This document shows, piece after piece, positions 62,258 through 64,000 of a DNA stretch of 64,000 nt. The DNA is from Ruminiclostridium papyrosolvens C7 (GTDB taxonomy: Bacteria > Bacillota > Clostridia > Acetivibrionales > DSM-1351). The notes beneath the pieces were generated by a model. That model was not told the DNA's origin, did no database searches, and saw only the letters and a list, made by a program, of their open reading frames with translations. The first letter of the stretch is position 1. Every line of letters starts with the position of its first letter. The translations under genes and the position numbers were made by a program. Location: assembly GCF_000421965.1 (NCBI RefSeq), contig NZ_ATAY01000063.1, positions 124,001 through 188,000 on the forward strand, written 5' to 3'.

Positions 62258-64000
62258 CTACTCACATATTGGATATTTAGTTGTATCCCAGGTCCTTCCC
62301 TCACTCTTAAGGAATGCATCGTTTACATTAAAGTATTTATAGGAAAGAGCAGCATTCTGTTTGGTATATATAGTATCCCATGTACAATCGAGATGATAAT
62401 ATTTATCCTCTATTTTTACTATATTCCAAGCGTGCGCTCCGCCTGCCCACCCGTGGGCTACCTTGATACACTCAATCCCTACCCTGTTGAGAAGGATATT
62501 CATTGTATCTGCGATGGCATCGCATGCACCCTTCTTATCTATTAGAACACCGTATGCACCTGTATATACTCCCAGAGTATAACTTATATTATTACAAATA
62601 TAGTCGTGCAGAGCCTTCTCCTTTTCCAAAGGAGTCATATCAGGTGTTACAACCGAAGCAATGATTTCATCCGCCGTGTTCAAAAACGATGCTATTTCCG
62701 CCTTTGTCTGGCTAAATCCCCAAAAATCAATTTTAATGTTGTCATTGAACCTTGTGTAGCTTGAATAGTCTTTTATTGAATTACCGCTCAAATCAAGTTT
62801 TGTAAGCTTTGCCAAGTAGGACAAAGGTGAAAAATCTTCTACGGCATTATCGCTTAAATCTACATCTTCCAGATTCGTAAGGCTACTCAGAGAGGTTATA
62901 TCCTTGATATTATTGTACCCCAGCCTCAAGGTTGACAAATTTTTTAATACTGAAAGAGAGCTTATGTCTTCAATTTTACATGAATACATATTCAGACTGC
63001 AAAGATTTGTCTTAAAGTCCTTTATACAGCTTATATCCTTTAGTGGATTACGATCAACACCCAGATTGTTTAAATTTGTAAGGTCCTTCAAAGGACTTAA
63101 ATCTGTTATCTGGTTGCTCTCTAGGCTTAGCATGTAAAGCTTTGACAGTTTTTCCAAAGGAACCAGACTTTTAATTTTGTTGTAGTTCAGAAATAAGTAT
63201 TGGAGGTTCGTCAGCTCACTAAGCTGTGATATGTCTTCCAGCTGGTTATCGGTCAAATATAGCATAGTCAGATTTTTTGCGTATTGAATTCCTTCAAGTG
63301 AGGCTATGTCCAGATACTTTGCATTAAGAAATTTGATATTCAGCATATCACTTTTGAGAATATCTCCGGTGGGTTTTGAAATAGCACTCCTAACAGCATT
63401 CTCCAAATTTGGATCAGCAATATAAACCAAATCATCCGTCTGAACAAAAAGTGTTAATTTGACTGTACCTTCATAGCCTTCAACCGTACCTTCGAAATTC
63501 TGTGTACCTCCTATGGTGGTATCAACACCGTCAGTGTTCCATTCAACGGGTAAATCCACCTCAGTTCCGTCATATCTTTTTGCCTTGACCATAACAGGCA
63601 GGTCATAAGGTTCTCCCTGCTTTACGGAAGCTCTGATATCCTCAATGGTATATTGCGGAACTACTGTAACAGTTACATAAGCTTTCTGCAGGAATCCCTT
63701 TACAGTGCCTTCTACCTTATACTCTCCTGCCTTGGTTACATTCAGCGTCCCCGTGTCCCATGTTACATTGTCAAAACCCAGTTTATATGTGCCATTGGAT
63801 AATTGTGCAGCCACAGTTACAGGTAGCTTGACTGAGCTGTATTGAGGGACGGTAACCGGCATTCCGACAAAAGAAACTATCGGAGGATTTACATTCACAG
63901 TCAATGTCATCTCCCTTGAAAAGCCCTCAATCCTGCCTACAAATTTAAAGCTTCCCAGAACACTTAGGTCAATAACTGACGGTGTCCATATTACAGGAAC
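62258..64000 (-). CDS. Surface protein with Big_4, leucine-rich repeat and transglutaminase-like domains (partial)
   Basis: The frame is open from the right edge of the window, so the N-terminus is missing. The visible 580 residues hold at least three Ig-like Big_4 segments (FSREMTLTVNVNPPIVSF, FLQKAYVTVTVVPQ, YEGTVKLTLFVQ), then about eight leucine-rich repeats (NLTMLYLTDNQLEDISQL type), then a transglutaminase-like domain with a Cys (KKGACDAIADTMN), His (AHAWNIVKI) and Asp (YHLDCTWD) triad. An ORF start at 63910 is not the true start because in-frame codons continue upstream to 64000. It is probably a secreted adhesin or protease-like enzyme. Confidence 0.88.
   Translation of the reverse strand, partial: VPVIWTPSVIDLSVLGSFKFVGRIEGFSREMTLTVNVNPPIVSFVGMPVTVPQYSSVKLPVTVAAQLSNGTYKLGFDNVTWDTGTLNVTKAGEYKVEGTVKGFLQKAYVTVTVVPQYTIEDIRASVKQGEPYDLPVMVKAKRYDGTEVDLPVEWNTDGVDTTIGGTQNFEGTVEGYEGTVKLTLFVQTDDLVYIADPNLENAVRSAISKPTGDILKSDMLNIKFLNAKYLDIASLEGIQYAKNLTMLYLTDNQLEDISQLSELTNLQYLFLNYNKIKSLVPLEKLSKLYMLSLESNQITDLSPLKDLTNLNNLGVDRNPLKDISCIKDFKTNLCSLNMYSCKIEDISSLSVLKNLSTLRLGYNNIKDITSLSSLTNLEDVDLSDNAVEDFSPLSYLAKLTKLDLSGNSIKDYSSYTRFNDNIKIDFWGFSQTKAEIASFLNTADEIIASVVTPDMTPLEKEKALHDYICNNISYTLGVYTGAYGVLIDKKGACDAIADTMNILLNRVGIECIKVAHGWAGGAHAWNIVKIEDKYYHLDCTWDTIYTKQNAALSYKYFNVNDAFLKSEGRTWDTTKYPICE

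Overview
The window looks like a chromosomal segment of an anaerobic, cellulosome-producing clostridium of the Ruminiclostridium type. The evidence is AT-rich background DNA, strong GGAGG-type ribosome binding sites, a secreted beta-helix protein ending in CBM6 plus a type I dockerin, a GH43 enzyme, and clostridial families such as DUF6320, AIM24 and zinc-dependent phospholipase-like proteins. Most genes are on the minus strand. No rRNA gene, intact tRNA gene or CRISPR array was seen.

Region 1 (0.2-5.5 kb) is a minus-strand operon: a TetM-like ribosomal GTPase fused to a NYN/Rae1-like nuclease domain, a tRNA-dihydrouridine synthase, a DUF998 membrane protein, a small unknown protein and a nitroreductase. 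Region 2 (5.5-15.4 kb) is a polymorphic-toxin island. It holds a 1384-residue protein with an eCIS-core (DUF4157) domain and an HNH nuclease tip, a directly abutting HEAT-repeat immunity candidate, a displaced ('orphan') second toxin tip with its own GAD-like/Tdi1-type immunity gene, a decayed IS110 element, and three related terminators that close the cassettes. Region 3 (15.4-19.0 kb) carries gene scraps copied from loci elsewhere in the window, then a TetR-controlled AATase/DUF6320 pair.

Region 4 (19.1-33.9 kb) is devoted to the cell surface. A secreted Ig-like/ricin-like protein is followed by a visibly more GC-rich block: an SLH-anchored subtilase, a 2167-residue SLH adhesin, a LemA-like small protein, and a divergent LytTR response regulator/GHKL kinase pair preceded by two direct repeats 22 bp apart. 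The block ends near a tRNA-like 3' remnant, a decayed second LytTR regulator and a 72-bp copy of the toxin gene start, so it looks acquired and rearranged.

Region 5 (34-45.8 kb) has a MerR regulator with a 19-bp-spacer promoter, an MFS transporter, a LacI regulator, and an Opp-type ABC importer operon (alpha/beta hydrolase, OppA, OppB, OppC, fused OppDF, CapA-like phosphatase). Two LacI-like operator sequences lie 42 bp apart upstream of that operon. Region 6 (45.8-64 kb) has a VOC protein, the dockerin protein with a structured leader, AIM24 and PdxA. Two convergent GntR(YtrA-type)-ABC-permease modules share a bidirectional terminator. They are followed by a phospholipase C-like protein, glycerate kinase, phosphofructokinase, phosphatidylserine decarboxylase, GH43, and a surface protein with Big_4, leucine-rich-repeat and transglutaminase domains that runs off the right edge.

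The most unusual parts are the modular toxin locus, the GTPase-nuclease fusion and the acquired SLH/LytTR surface block. All functions are assigned by reading the sequence; no database search was run.
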